From the NCBI GenBank assembly GCA_958450365.1, contig CAUEEP010000903.1, forward strand, positions 930,001-994,000: a stretch of DNA of 64,000 nucleotides. Direction: 5' to 3'. The stretch comes from Mesorhabditis belari (lineage: Eukaryota > Nematoda > Chromadorea > Rhabditida > Rhabditidae). Shown piece after piece: positions 11,201-21,489 of this stretch. A program made the position numbers and the translations under genes. The notes under the pieces were generated by a model that was given only the letters and a program-made list of their open reading frames with translations, ran no database searches and was not told the DNA's origin. Every line of letters starts with the position of its first letter. Position 1 is the stretch's first letter.

Positions 11201-11391
11201 TTCGTTTGCTAGACAATTGGTTCACTACAAAATGACTGAATTTTCTCGAAGAACAAGTGAAAATTAATGGAAACAGCTACTAAAGAGGCATAATTGATGA
11301 GAAAAGATAAAATCAAACAAGAAATTCGGTGCCAAGCAAAATAGCGATTTCTTACCACGGAAAATAAAGAGAACGGAGAGGAATGCCCGAT

Positions 11392-11690
11392 TTACAAACT
11401 AATTAACGATTTACAAATGACAGGGAATTTCACTTTGAAACGGCTCAATGCGACGATTTTTTTTTTGGAAAGATGAGCCGTAATGGTGTTCGTTGAGAAC
11501 AGGAATTGATTCTCCAATCGTCCGTATTTGTTGTGCTCCTCGAAAGAGATTATCAAATGATTTCGATCGATTCCCCCAAAACTTTCGATACAGATTCTGT
11601 CCAATTTTCGGAGAAACAAACATTTGTGTTGAGATCGGTGGCTTTCTTCTTCTCCAAGAACATTTCCATTTCCAAGGAAATTAAAAAAAT
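11392..11690 (-). pseudogene. Unknown ORF 'X', copy B
   Basis: A conserved piece between CWC22 and the CTLD gene in all blocks. It reads HKCLFLRKLDRICIES, GGIDRNHLIISFEEHNKYG, RLENQFLFSTNTITAHL, then a run of A/T and IEPF before a stop. The cleanest version is copy C (32190-32453), open for 87 codons; copies B and D have indels at the LSKKN poly-lysine tract. Family not recognised. Confidence 0.5.
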
Positions 11691-11814
11691 CATTGGCCTT
11701 TCAGTCTTGAGGAATCATGAAGCATTGTTGAAGGATTCTTAACAAAACCGTGCTTTCTTTATTTTCAAAAGTAGCCTAAAATAAAAAATAGTCTAATACT
11801 TTTGAAGCAAACTT

Positions 11815-13320
11815 GAAATTCACGTTTCAGCCGACAAAAACGCTCGCAGAGAAGTCCATAAAACCTTTCATAAGTACGTCGCTGTGCACAACAATCAACG
11901 AACATGTGAATGAGTTCCGGCTAAAATGAAAAAAATGTGGCTCTTCTCTATTACTAGGTACCTTAAAATTTAACAAAAGCGTGTTCCACGGTTAAAGTAC
12001 CTAGTAATTGGAAAGAGCCAAAAATGTTTTATATTCTATCAATAAGACCAACCTCCAATTCTGGCTTGACACCCATTTTGAGAAGTTTGTGAGCGGCCCC
12101 TTAACAGTAAACAGTAAACAAGCGATGTCAAGTAAACTTCGCGACGGAAAGCAACGAGATTTTGCTCAGTGTTGTCAACGATTTCCATTTGTTGAGGTTG
12201 AGCTGAAATAAGTATTTAAATATTGCATTAGATTCGTCTCAAGCTTTATAAAATTTAAATCGATAAAATTGAATGTCTACCGTTTGCAGCTGCCTCATCG
12301 TCACCTTCATCCTCCTCTTCTTCTGATTCCTCTTCACTTTCACCGGCGTGACCAATGATTTGTTCACGGTTCTCGTTGCAGGCAGCTTCATTTTTCTCAA
12401 AATCGGGATCCAATTTGAAAATGTCTGTAAAGTTTGTTTGAAAACCTAGTTTATCCCAAATAAATTTTTTAGGTAGGTATGTGTAATTTGGTCCTCTTCC
12501 GAAAGAAGATCGAGTTGATCAATTAAAGCTGTGTAGTCCTTCAAGAATAAACTTTGCCAGGCAATAGAACTAAAAACTGACCTCAAATCTCTCTCTTATC
12601 TCTCCGAATTGCCATTGCAGTTTCAATCATATAACGAATACGTGAATCCAATTGTGCTTCAGCAAGAATGTTTCGAGGTATTGAGAAAAAATTGTCCAAG
12701 GCACGCGGGGCAACCTAACAAATCATTTCTCAATAAGCGCTTCTAAATCAAGCAAACCCCTGTCAGTTTCGCGACACATTCTTTCAGAAAAGCAATACAC
12801 ACTCGCACTGAATCATCCGTTGGTGTTTTAAGCATCAAAAGCATGATCTCAAGAGCAAGCAACTCGTGAGCCTAAATATGCATCGAATTCATATTCAAAG
12901 AAAAACAGCATACCACTTGTTGATTGATCAAATGTGCGAGAAATTTACTGACAGTCACCGTTGTTGCTTTGTCGTTTCGACGAGAAGATCGCTTGATTTG
13001 CACAATCAAACGCCTAAATACATAATTTCTAAAGCCTAAAACTGTGAAGCATACTTAAGTGTCACTTCACCAATTGTTATTGGTGAATTTCTTTTCTTGC
13101 ATACTTTTTGAGGAGCTTCATTTTCTTTTGCCTTTTTTGGTGATTCTTTACGTTTAGGGGATGGTGACCTAAATCAGCTGTACACAAAGACAATTTTTAA
13201 AACTAACCGTCTTCGCCTTTTCGGTGAGCGGTCGCCACCTCTGCGTCTTTCTGGTGAACGTTAATAGTCCCCACGATCATGCTCTCGAGAGCTGCGTCTT
13301 TCTTTGAATGGCGATGGGGC
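11815..13320 (-). pseudogene. cwc22: CWC22 / LET-858-like splicing factor, copy B
   Basis: Minus-strand pieces in order: RS segment with RERRRGGDRSPKR near 13230, then a deletion to the MIF4G/MA3 junction, the HLINQQVV and [12 protein letters not shown] region, LFLKDYTALIDQLDLLSEE (about 12500), DPDFEKNEAACNENREQI, GHAGESEEESEEEEDE, and KREFEV at the end. Compared with copies A and C it lacks the AYIPPAKL exon and part of the MIF4G domain. It cannot encode the whole protein. Confidence 0.8.
11939..12019. repeat. Palindromic intron insert in CWC22 copy B
   Basis: GGCTCTTCTCTATTACTAGG is matched by CCTAGTAATTGGAAAGAGCC, a near-perfect stem of about 22 bp around a 35-nt loop. The same structure is at the homologous place in copy C (about 31208-31310) and again in its duplicated segment (31556-31636), so it predates the block duplication. 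Confidence 0.75.
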
Positions 13321-13488
13321 ATTACTTATGTGGAACACTGTAGGTATTGCGTCTGATTTATGCACCATGAACCGTTAATATAATTAACTCAACAAATTAA
13401 ACTTTATTCATAAAAATACGGAAGAGATCAATAATAACGTTACACACTCAACAAGTTAGCAAGATGATAAATAATGAAAACTAGGCGA

Positions 13489-13938
13489 TCAACTTTCCGA
13501 GTCTTCGGCGCCTCCGATGTAGAGGATGTTGTTGCACCTAGATTTAAACAAATTAGACAAAAGTCACACTAATCACCTTATTAATATTTCCCCCAAAGCT
13601 CCAGTGTTTGTTCCATCAATGTATTCCTCCGCGTTAGCCATCTAAAAGATAAAAAATTTATTCGTGAATGCCTAGGCCAAAGCAAGCTTACTCGTCATAT
13701 ATCTGACTGTTCACAAGAGACATAAAAACTAACAAAATTCAGAACGTACCCCCCCCAAACTAGCTTTAAGCTATGCCATAAAAATTTTACACGAAGACAA
13801 CCCCACCTGGACATTCATGTAACCGTCGACCGAGATGAGGACGCCTCGATATTCCATTCCCCACTTCAATCTGCGCACAACTGGCTTTCCGGCGAGTCCA
13901 TTGAGGAACGGCTTTGGGTTGACTGGTTGAACAGATAT
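13489..13938 (-). pseudogene. snr-5: SmF copy B: full frame but start codon ATG to ATA
   Basis: Three exons join without stops: exon 1 [12 protein letters not shown] to [21 protein letters not shown], exon 2 MANAEEYIDGTNTGALGEIL behind TTTTAG, and exon 3 RCNNILYIGGAEDSES plus stop at 13489. The Sm1 and Sm2 motifs are complete (including the RCNN segment), and length matches the SmF family (about 80 residues). The only visible defect is ATA in place of ATG at 13936-13938, directly after the TTTTCAGAGA acceptor. Unless a non-AUG or upstream start is used, it is a recent pseudogene. It heads the same block order as copies A and C. Confidence 0.85.
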
Positions 13939-13949
13939 TCTCTGAAAAC

Positions 13950-14890
13950 AAAATTAAAGACGAATTTAAGTAGATAAAACGTTAAAAAGAGCAAGATTGA
14001 CGTGGGAAGAAGCCCTCGTAGACAAAAAGAACGGTTTTTCGGAATAATTTTTCGAAGAAAAGGATTCTAATACGAGATAGGCATATAACTAGGCGCTTTA
14101 TGGAGGGACAGTGTGGTTTTTGCACGAGAGAAGAGAAAGGGTGACAGAAATAGAAAAAATGTAAGATTGGCCAATTCAAGAGCACGCGAAAAATAAAATA
14201 ATTGCTCGACTGAACACTTTTGAACCACTAGAAGTAAGTTAAAGATATTCAGCTAAACGATGAACGTCTGCATTTTTTGAAATAAATACGTTATGAGGGT
14301 GCTTTTGAGAAATTTTCGGCGTTAAAGCTTACACCTTTTTAAAGATTTTTTTTATTTCGGTGATAATAGCTGAACACCCCTCTCTTCATCTCCTTATTTT
14401 ACCTCTTTTTCGTCATAGAAACACACAAGATTGCACGAGAGAAGAGAAAGGGTGACAGAAATTGAAAGGCGTAAAAATGTAAGATTGGCTAATTCAAGAG
14501 CAGGCGAAAAATAAAATAATTGCTCCGGGCGGATCTTTTTAAACCACTAACAGTAAGTTAAAGATATTCAGCTAAATGATGAACGTCTGCCTTTTTTTGA
14601 AATAAACTGGTTATGAGAGTGACAAATTTTCGGCGCTAAAGCTCACAGCTTTCTTAAACATTTTTTTATTTTGGTGATACTACCTCAACGCCCCTCTCTT
14701 CATCTCATTATTTTACCTCTTTTCGTCATAAAAACATACAAAATCATTTAAGCAATTTTTCAAGAGGGCAATACTGGCTTACCCCAACCCCCACTCAAAA
14801 TTTGCCTCTTTTTTGACTATTTCACCTATAAAGGCATACAAAACATTAGCTTATTTAATTTTTTCCTAAATACTTTAATCTTTCTTCCAA
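13950..14890. repeat. Upstream flank of block B, internally duplicated
   Basis: Carries the same non-coding flank as 2350-2870, but the segment from the GCACGAGAGAAGAGAAAGGG motif (about 14115) to the TTCATCTC stretch occurs twice in tandem, the second unit starting near 14432. It ends at the Tc1 insertion. Confidence 0.7.
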
Positions 14891-14893
14891 ATA

Positions 14894-16531
14894 CAGTCAT
14901 GGACAAAAGTCTTTACCCCTACCGAGGTCAGCTTTTAAAACGCAAAATTTTTCAACTTTTTAACAAGTTTTAAAAATTGTTTTCAAAGTATTTTGTAGCA
15001 TTTTTACTCTAGTTTTTATATCCCATAACCAAAAGCAACAACGATTTATTTTAGGCAACAAAGAACGACGTTAACAAAAAAAACCCTCAAAACAGGTGGA
15101 CAAAAGTCTTTACCCCTCGAACAAAAAGTGAGAAAAAACCGAGTATTTTAATATTTGGTAGGGCCTCCTTTTGATGAAATTATTGCTTGAATCCTTCTCG
15201 GCATCGAGTCGACCAAATCCTGTAAAATTTGAGGACCGATCTTTGTCCAGACGTGTCGAATGAAGTACCATAGCTCAATCTTGGTATTGAAGCGTTTTCC
15301 CTTCAATTTCAGCTTCAAAAACGCCCACAAATGTTCGATAACGTTCAAATCCGGACTGTAGGGAGGAGCAGATACGAGCTGAACTCCATTCGATCGAAAC
15401 CATCCGGGTAGACGAGCTCTACCACCGTTGGCAAGGCGAACAACTCGTCCCATTAGCAGTTGCGACTTGTGGCATGGAGCGTTGTCCTGGTACAGCAACC
15501 ATCCTTGTCCAATTTTTGTGGTCGCAAATGGAAGAAGATCATTCTCCAAAATCGCCTTGTATCGTTGAGCGTCCAAAGTTGAATTGAAAAGAACGAGCGG
15601 ACCTGGTGAACTTCTAGTCATCGCTCCTGAAAAAAAAAGTCAATAGGCATAAAGGTTAAAGGTTCTTACCCCACAACATGATTGATCCGCCACCAAATTT
15701 GACTGTCGCACGAAGGTATTTGGTGCTATATCGTTGTCCGACAGGTCTCCGGATCAAATGATTGCCGTCGGGATTGAAAAGGTTGATCTTCGATTCATCG
15801 GTGAAGATGACATTGGCCCAGTCGTTGCTTGTCCAACTTTCATACTTCTTGGCAAAGTCGAGTCGAATCTTCCGGTGTTTGGCGACCATCAGGGGCTTCT
15901 TGGCAGGTCTTCTAGTCATCAATCCTGCATGAATCAAATGTCTGCTTACTGTCTTTCGATTGATGTCCTTGTTAAATTGATGCTTGATTAATCTGACTCC
16001 ATCGGAAGCATTAAGATTTGGATCCTTTTTGTGGGCCAAAATTAGAACCTTGTCTTCTCTTGGTGTTGTGACGGGTGAACGATCTGTTTTGAATGCTCGG
16101 TAAAGAATTCCAGTCGTTTTCTCTTTCTTGCAAAGCTTTTTCACCGTTTCGGGGCTGCATTTGAACTGCACTCGTTTCCTTGCTTCCACAATCTTTTCTT
16201 TGTCGGGAGTGGTCAGATAGGCTCCAGGCATCACTAGAATTAAAAAATAATAAAGCATTGTTATGTGAAAAATAACGAAACAACAGCAAGAAAATAAAAA
16301 GTTGAAAAGGGGTAAAGACTTTTGTCCACCTGTTTTGAGAGTTTTTTTTGTTAACGTCGTTCTTTGTTGCCTAAAATAAATCGTTGTTTCTTTTGGTTAT
16401 GTGATATAAAAACTAGAGTAAAAATGCTACAAAATACTTTGAAAACAATTTTTAAAACTTGTTAAAAAGTTGAAAAATTTTGCGTTTTAAAAGCTGACCT
16501 CGGTAGGGGTAAAGACTTTTGTCCATGACTG
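14894..16531 (-). mobile_element. Intact Tc1-type transposon with 223-bp IR/DR ends
   Basis: It is flanked by TA on both sides (14892-14893 and 16532-16533). Terminal inverted repeats span 14894-15116 and 16309-16531 and differ at only about three positions. Each repeat carries the motif GGACAAAAGTCTTTACCCC twice, at its outer and inner end, the IR/DR layout of Tc3 and Sleeping Beauty-like elements, where both sites bind transposase. The single gene inside is open after removal of one short intron. Near-identical ends and an intact gene indicate recent activity. Confidence 0.93.
15148..16231 (-). CDS. Tc1-family DDE transposase, 346 aa in two exons
   Basis: Cuts and pastes the surrounding element. 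Exon 1 is 16231-15670, exon 2 is 15626-15148; the 43-nt intron starts GTAAGA and ends TTTTTTCAG, and the joined reading frame is uninterrupted, close to the 343 aa of Tc1 transposase. The N-terminus holds paired helix-turn-helix motifs (CSPETVKKLCKKEKTTG; INRKTVSRHLIHAGL) for end binding. Catalytic residues are visible as D in VIFTDESKINLF, D in LLYQDNAPCHKS and E in PDLNVIEHLWAFLK. The spacing of the last two is 49 residues instead of the usual 34, owing to an in-frame segment with RVVRLANGGRARLPGW. MPGAY at 16231 was chosen as the start because a CTAG acceptor lies directly upstream. Confidence 0.92.
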
Positions 16532-16554
16532 TAGTTTTAATTTAATTTAATTTT

Positions 16555-16975
16555 AAAGGTCGAAGCCGATTTGTGGGTTTTTCGCCAAATCTTTGCTTCT
16601 ATCAAAAACAGTCTTTAATTTAATCGAAGAGTTTAGGCAAGAAATGAAAAAGGACAAAGACATCGAGATGAGTCGATGGGCAGCAAAAATTGCTCAAATC
16701 GAGGCGAATTTGAGAATCGCAAAGTTGGAGGCTGTTTTGGTTGACGGAAGGGAGAGAAATCGAGAATTGGAACGGAAAATCGCCGAGACGAAAAGGAAGA
16801 TCGACGATCTCGAAGCACAATTGTATCAAATTTATAATTTTCTTTCAGCCAGGCCCATCATCAAATATGGATGAAAGTCGGAGTTTTTTAGAAGCAGGCA
16901 AAATACGGAAGTGGGAGACGGGAAAGCCAAGATTGGAGAATGCTACTTTATTCCTCGTATTTTAAGATGCAGCAT
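16555..16975 (+). pseudogene. Orphan coiled-coil exon of the CTLD gene family
   Basis: Reads LIEEFRQEMKKDKDIEMSRW, ANLRIAKLEAVLVDG, RERNRELERKIAETKRKIDD and EAQLY, the heptad-rich exon found at 10777-11013 and 23138-23374. It is followed by the intron TATCAAATTTATAATTTTC, then remains of the next exon. No CTLD exons follow. It begins right after the Tc1 element's TA. Confidence 0.7.
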
Positions 16976-16979
16976 AAAG

Positions 16980-17290
16980 CAGCAATATGATGCTACACCA
17001 GATTCAAATGAACAATTCCAGCTTCATGAGTTGTCGATTTACAATCCTAGCTTCAAATGAGTTGAATTCCCTTTTCACTATCTCAATATATTGTTCAAAT
17101 AGACAAAACGTGTAATGAGCGAAATGTGATTCGTGATGATAATATCGTTTCATCGATTACTTACACTCCGAAAGCTCCGAAAGCCGAAAGGAAACTATTT
17201 GCGAAAAGAAATAACCAACGTTGTGACAATTTGAAAGTTCTTAAATATTTATTATTTTATTAATCAGTGCTGTACATAACAACTTGAATA
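16980..17290. other. No gene seen
   Basis: AT-rich spacer with short frames only. Its right end (GTGCTGTACATAACAAC) resembles 5826-5845. Confidence 0.4.
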
Positions 17291-17291
17291 A

Positions 17292-17495
17292 ATGAAACGA
17301 AACGAAATGATAGTATCGCCGTGCATAAAGGAGGCTTGTTCCTCGACCAACGAGTCGTTGTGCCAAAGTTGTTACAGAAACGACTATTGCGAATGTTGCA
17401 TGACGGGCACCCGGGACAAACCAGAATTTTTCGCTGACAACTGTCGGCAAAAATTCAATGTCAGCAGAAACTTAACGTGTTTCTTTCTTTTTTAA
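17292..17495 (+). CDS. Cysteine-rich peptide fragment, unrecognised
   Basis: A 67-codon frame with eight cysteines packed between residues 11 and 50 (SPCIKEACSS, LCQSCYRNDYCECC, DNCRQKF). The spacing suggests a small disulfide-bonded extracellular module, but no family is recognised, and there is no clear signal peptide or splice context. It could be an orphan exon or chance. Confidence 0.25.
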   Translation: MKRNEMIVSPCIKEACSSTNESLCQSCYRNDYCECCMTGTRDKPEFFADNCRQKFNVSRNLTCFFLF

Positions 17496-17499
17496 CTTT

Positions 17500-18076
17500 A
17501 TGCTACATTTATTAATACACTGCTCCACAAAATTATATGGACACTTACTTTTTTACCAATTTTATGCTCTTAAGAAACGATAGTGAAAAAAGTTGTTTTA
17601 TCGTATTTTCCTTATTAAATTTGCCATTGAAACACGTTAGATATACTACCATAGTTTGGAATATGAATGTTTAAAACGAATTTTGTAAAAAATGACCTTT
17701 GGCGCTTTTCACATAATGATATGGACACTTTGTTTTTCGGCCTTTTTCCCATCTTTTTTCAGATAATTTAGCTCTTTTTGCTCAAAAATCATTTCTTTAA
17801 GGTATTCTGAAAAAATCCCAAGGGGACCGCCGCTGTTGGAGAAGAAAACTGGAATCATAGAGGCAATGAATCGCGACCAGAAACCTCTCAACGATTCCTG
17901 AACAGATAGCTCAAGGGACAACAGAAAAGATACACAACGCCTTTAGCTATCTGTATCATTGGCATCACATCGATTCATCAGCGCCAAATTGCATCTCGTC
18001 CTGAAAATGCGCGAAAATAGCTCAGCTAGACACACTTCATATTATGTTTTCATATTCATAGCTAAAAAATAGAAAT
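17500..18076. other. No gene; possible Tc1-type end remnant
   Basis: CACTGCTCCACAAAATTATA followed by TGGACACTT resembles Tc1-family ends, and TATGGACACTTTG recurs at 17720, but no matching inverted partner was found. Confidence 0.3.
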
Positions 18077-18077
18077 A

Positions 18078-18597
18078 TTGGGTTGGGGAGAATGAGTCGG
18101 CGCCAAACTTTAAAGGGACTTTTTGCACACATAAAGCCTTCTTTAAACATACGTTTGGTTTCATCAAAAGGATCCACTATTCCTCTACAAAATGACTTTT
18201 GAGAGATTCCACAAAGCTTTTCTTTCGTGGAGTTTATGAACTTCCAAACGCAGCTGGTTAAAATGGCAAAGAGTCCGACTCATCATTTGAACAGTTTCTT
18301 TCACATAAACCTTCTTTGGTGTTTATATAAAAAAGATAGAGCACATTCAATTACTTAAGTTGCCAAATTTGCAGGAAGATCCCACCAATGGTTTTTTCTA
18401 GATCACAGTTTGTAGTTTTTGTGAAAAAATGGCTTTTTCTTGAGCGGAGGCGCTGTTTGAATTTTCTTTTAAATGTCATTTTGTAGAGAATTAGTTAACC
18501 ATTCTACTGATATCAAACGCATATTATTTGACGAAGTCGAATAGAAGTTTTAGACATTTTTTTGATTTTCGGTGCCGACTCATTCTCCCCAACCCAA
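18078..18597. mobile_element. MITE with TTGGGTTGGGGA ends (copy 2)
   Basis: Ends TTGGGTTGGGGAGAATGAGT and ACTCATTCTCCCCAACCCAA lie between TA dinucleotides; 520 bp, no open frame. Same family as 3063-3636 by its ends, but the interior has diverged. Confidence 0.88.
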
Positions 18598-18622
18598 TAA
18601 GTCTCTTCTTCTTTTATTATAG

Positions 18623-18705
18623 TGTTGAAATTGAGGTACGTTTCACCGAAAGCTCACCCCGGAGATCAATGGGAAACGTTTTGTCAGAGTTCTGCAAGGA
18701 TTATC
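18623..18705 (+). pseudogene. Orphan exon, second copy at 39265-39347
   Basis: Flanked by TTATTATAG and GTAAGTAG; in the frame that joins to the next exon at 39 kb it reads LKLRYVSPKAHPGDQWETF and CQSSARII. The downstream exon is missing here, so this is a single-exon scrap. Confidence 0.5.
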
Positions 18706-18931
18706 GTAAGTAGACCGAGTGTTCTTCTAACTTGACTAAGCACTTGAACTTGGCTTGAATATCGCAATCAAATAGCTTGTAAGTAAATTTCAGTTATCAA
18801 TCATTTCTCAGCGTTCCTACTTGCTGCCAGCTTTGATTCAACGAATTGAAAGAAAAAAAGCTTTGCATTGCGGCGAATGAGAAACAACATTTCAAATTCA
18901 AATTGTCCTTGGCTGATGATGCTTTCATATA

Positions 18932-19475
18932 CAGTCGAACTTCGATATAACGAATCGCAAGGGACCGGAAAAATGATTGTTATATCGAAGTTTCGTTATA
19001 TCGAAGTCCGTTATCTAGAAACAAAAATCATTTATTTTCTGTGGAAATTCGTTGTATAGAAATATCCACTGCTTTCTTAATCGATTCGTGTCTGCATAGA
19101 ATTGCAATGGTAATGAAATGGTATTGAAATTGCATTGAAAATGGTAATAAGCTTCACTTTGGGAGATTGAAATTTCATCCTCAATCATTTCCTCTTCCTC
19201 GCTTTCCGAAGAAATATTCATTGTTTGCAAGCAAGCCTTTTGCTATTTCATCCAAAGTTCGAATTCCTGTTGTAGCAATAGCTTCATCTTCATCCAAAAT
19301 CCATTAAGCTTTATCCACATTTTAGCGAAGAATTTGTTATAGGGAAATTAAGTCTACGGTAATTTCTCCAGAAATGTGCGTTATATCGAAGTTTTTTCTT
19401 TACACCTTGTTTAACATTTGGCCGGGACCGAACATGGCGTTCGTTATATCGAAGTATTCATTATATCGGAGTTGG
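18932..19475 (-). mobile_element. pogo/Tigger-like element relic
   Basis: The left end CAGTCGAACTTCGATATAAC preceded by TA, with GTTATATCGAAG tracts repeated at 18980-19010 and inverted at 19380-19470, is the typical end sequence of pogo-type Tc1/mariner elements. Inside, the minus strand reads ISSESEEEEMIEDEISISQS, like the acidic C-terminus of such transposases. The rest of the gene is lost. Confidence 0.65.
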
Positions 19476-19479
19476 TCTC

Positions 19480-20925
19480 ATCTCAAGAAGAATCCGGCTC
19501 CAATTGGAGGCAGCGATCAACAATTGCAACTTGGAAATACAACCGAGCCCATTCATTTTGCTCAAGGAATTCAAGGCTCATATTCTTTCATTGGCTAGGG
19601 AATCGCAATTTGCTGCCATTTTCAGTCCGTTTGTCCTCGTGGAGATTTTCGTCGGGCTATAACGACATCAGGGAAATACTTGACTCGAAGAGTTCTTTGT
19701 CATCGGTTTATGATTTCCTAGTTAATAAGGGTTTTCAAATAAGATATTCTGTTTCACCATAAAGTTACATATTCCCAAGCATTCCCCATGAGGCACAATA
19801 TCCCTTAGGCATCATCGAAAACCTGTTCGAAGCTATTGTTTCAACGGCTTAATGAGTCAATCGCTTTTCTAAACAATTTCAGAGCTCTCAAAAGCTCTTT
19901 TCCGTGAAAAAATTATATATTCTCGCGTCCTCGAATCCTCGTGCATCCTCGCGCATTTATTCTTCCTATTTCCCCGAATTCAAAACGAATTAAAAACGGT
20001 CTATTCATCATCATTCTCCTCCTTTTCCATCAAATTTCATCGTCGATTCATCAAAGCGACCAATTGGATCAATTCACGTATTCTTTATCCTTCAAATAGC
20101 TATGTTTTAAACATGCAGATCTCCGATAGATCGAGATGAAATTCTGTTTGGTGATCGTCGTGGTTGGTCAGAAAGGGATTTTTCGATGAGCTTAGATTTC
20201 AGCTGTAAAAAAGGATTGTCCGGAGACCGTTCTCTTGAGATCTTGTCAAAGAAATCTGTTGGTTTTTTGGGAGAAGAGCGAAATTGATAGAATAAACAAG
20301 AAATAGGCTTGAGTGTCTCAATGACAAGACTTTTCAGGAATCAAACCCAACAAGAACTCGTCGAGGCTCGAGGAAAAATCTGAGGTCTCGAGACTCTTTG
20401 TCATCTCGAGACTCTTTGTCACTATGGGATTGATAGAAAGAAATTTTCTGATACTTTTATGAAATCAACTCAAATCTAGCTCTGTCAGTTAAGAGTTAAA
20501 ACAACAATGCGCAAGTGAGATAAAGACAATCATGCAAACTGATAATTGAGAGCTGGGGTCGGATTTTCTGTAAATTGAAATCATAATTGAACCACTCCAG
20601 TCATCGAACTTTTTGCGTTCTTGACCCTGAAATAATATGTTAATAAGATCAGATTGATTGAATTTAGATTGATTAGATCTTGGGTCAAATCCAATTTTAA
20701 AAGTAACAAATTTAATGACAGTGCAGTACTTCAACATCTTGGTTTTCACGTTCGACCAATCGTTGGCTCTGTGAATGACGTGGACGCCCATGCACAACAC
20801 GGCAATTTGGCCATCGATTGACCAATCCTTTCACCTGAAATTGATCATTCAATTAGAAAACTTATTTTATCAAAACTCTACTAATAATAAAAGTTAGATA
20901 TCCAAATTACTGGAAGAATCATTAC
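19480..20925. other. Mostly gene-free; scraps of dispersed repeats
   Basis: 19490-19560 repeats the KKNPAPIGG exon of the 7.9-kb gene (identical for about 30 bases, then divergent). 19840-19915 repeats the block at 4540-4770. CATCCTCGCGC-type microrepeats occur near 19930. CTCGAGACTCTTTGTCA is repeated in tandem at 20389 and 20406. No convincing gene. Confidence 0.45.
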
Positions 20926-20928
20926 TTT

Positions 20929-21205
20929 CTATTTATTTATGTCTTTCAACAAGTAAAATTCAACCTTCAGTCCGATCAAGAACCCCCAATCCGAAGTAAC
21001 AGTTTTCGCTGAAATAAATACTGATTGTTTTTCGTTTATAAAACATAAATTTCTACGAAAGTCATGAATTTTCATAATTGAATCATTTCGATTTCTTACC
21101 GAGTTCCTGAACAAAATCGTACTCTTCCGGACTGTGAATGGAGACTAAATGGATCTTTTGACTCGCACAATATGCCTCGGCTTCATCGAATGACATTCCT
21201 TGATC
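20929..21205 (-). pseudogene. C-type-lectin exon fragment
   Basis: Minus strand reads MSFDEAEAYCASQKIHLVS, IHSPEEYDFVQELG, then across the intron FLIGLKVEFYLLK, colinear with copies B to D. Flanking exons are absent: at 21206 the sequence jumps to the convergent coiled-coil tail. Confidence 0.7.
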
Positions 21206-21254
21206 GGATTTATTGGTTTTTTCTTATTGATTTTGATCGATTTTTTATTGATTT

Positions 21255-21475
21255 TATTGATCGTCGAATTTTTGAGAACTTCAGAAACAAACATCAAAGA
21301 CAAATTGAACGAGTTGAGGGACGAGAAGAGCGACCTTCACTAAGAATTGTCAGTTTCCTCATACTGATGTCCATTGATGTTCAACACATTTCTCTAATAG
21401 TCTATTCAGGAGCGACGAGAGAGCAGCTTCAGGCGGAATTCCGGGCTTTTGGGAAAACTTTTATATGAGATTTTG
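21255..21475 (+). pseudogene. Convergent coiled-coil tail (copy D neighbour)
   Basis: FENFRNKHQRQIE, then a 65-nt intron ending CTATTCAG and a terminal exon that in phase reads SDERAASGGIPGFWENFYM plus stop. The first exon has a frame slip (REERPSLR in place of EKSDLHEE). See 9500-9690. Confidence 0.55.
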
Positions 21476-21489
21476 AAGAAACCATTCAG

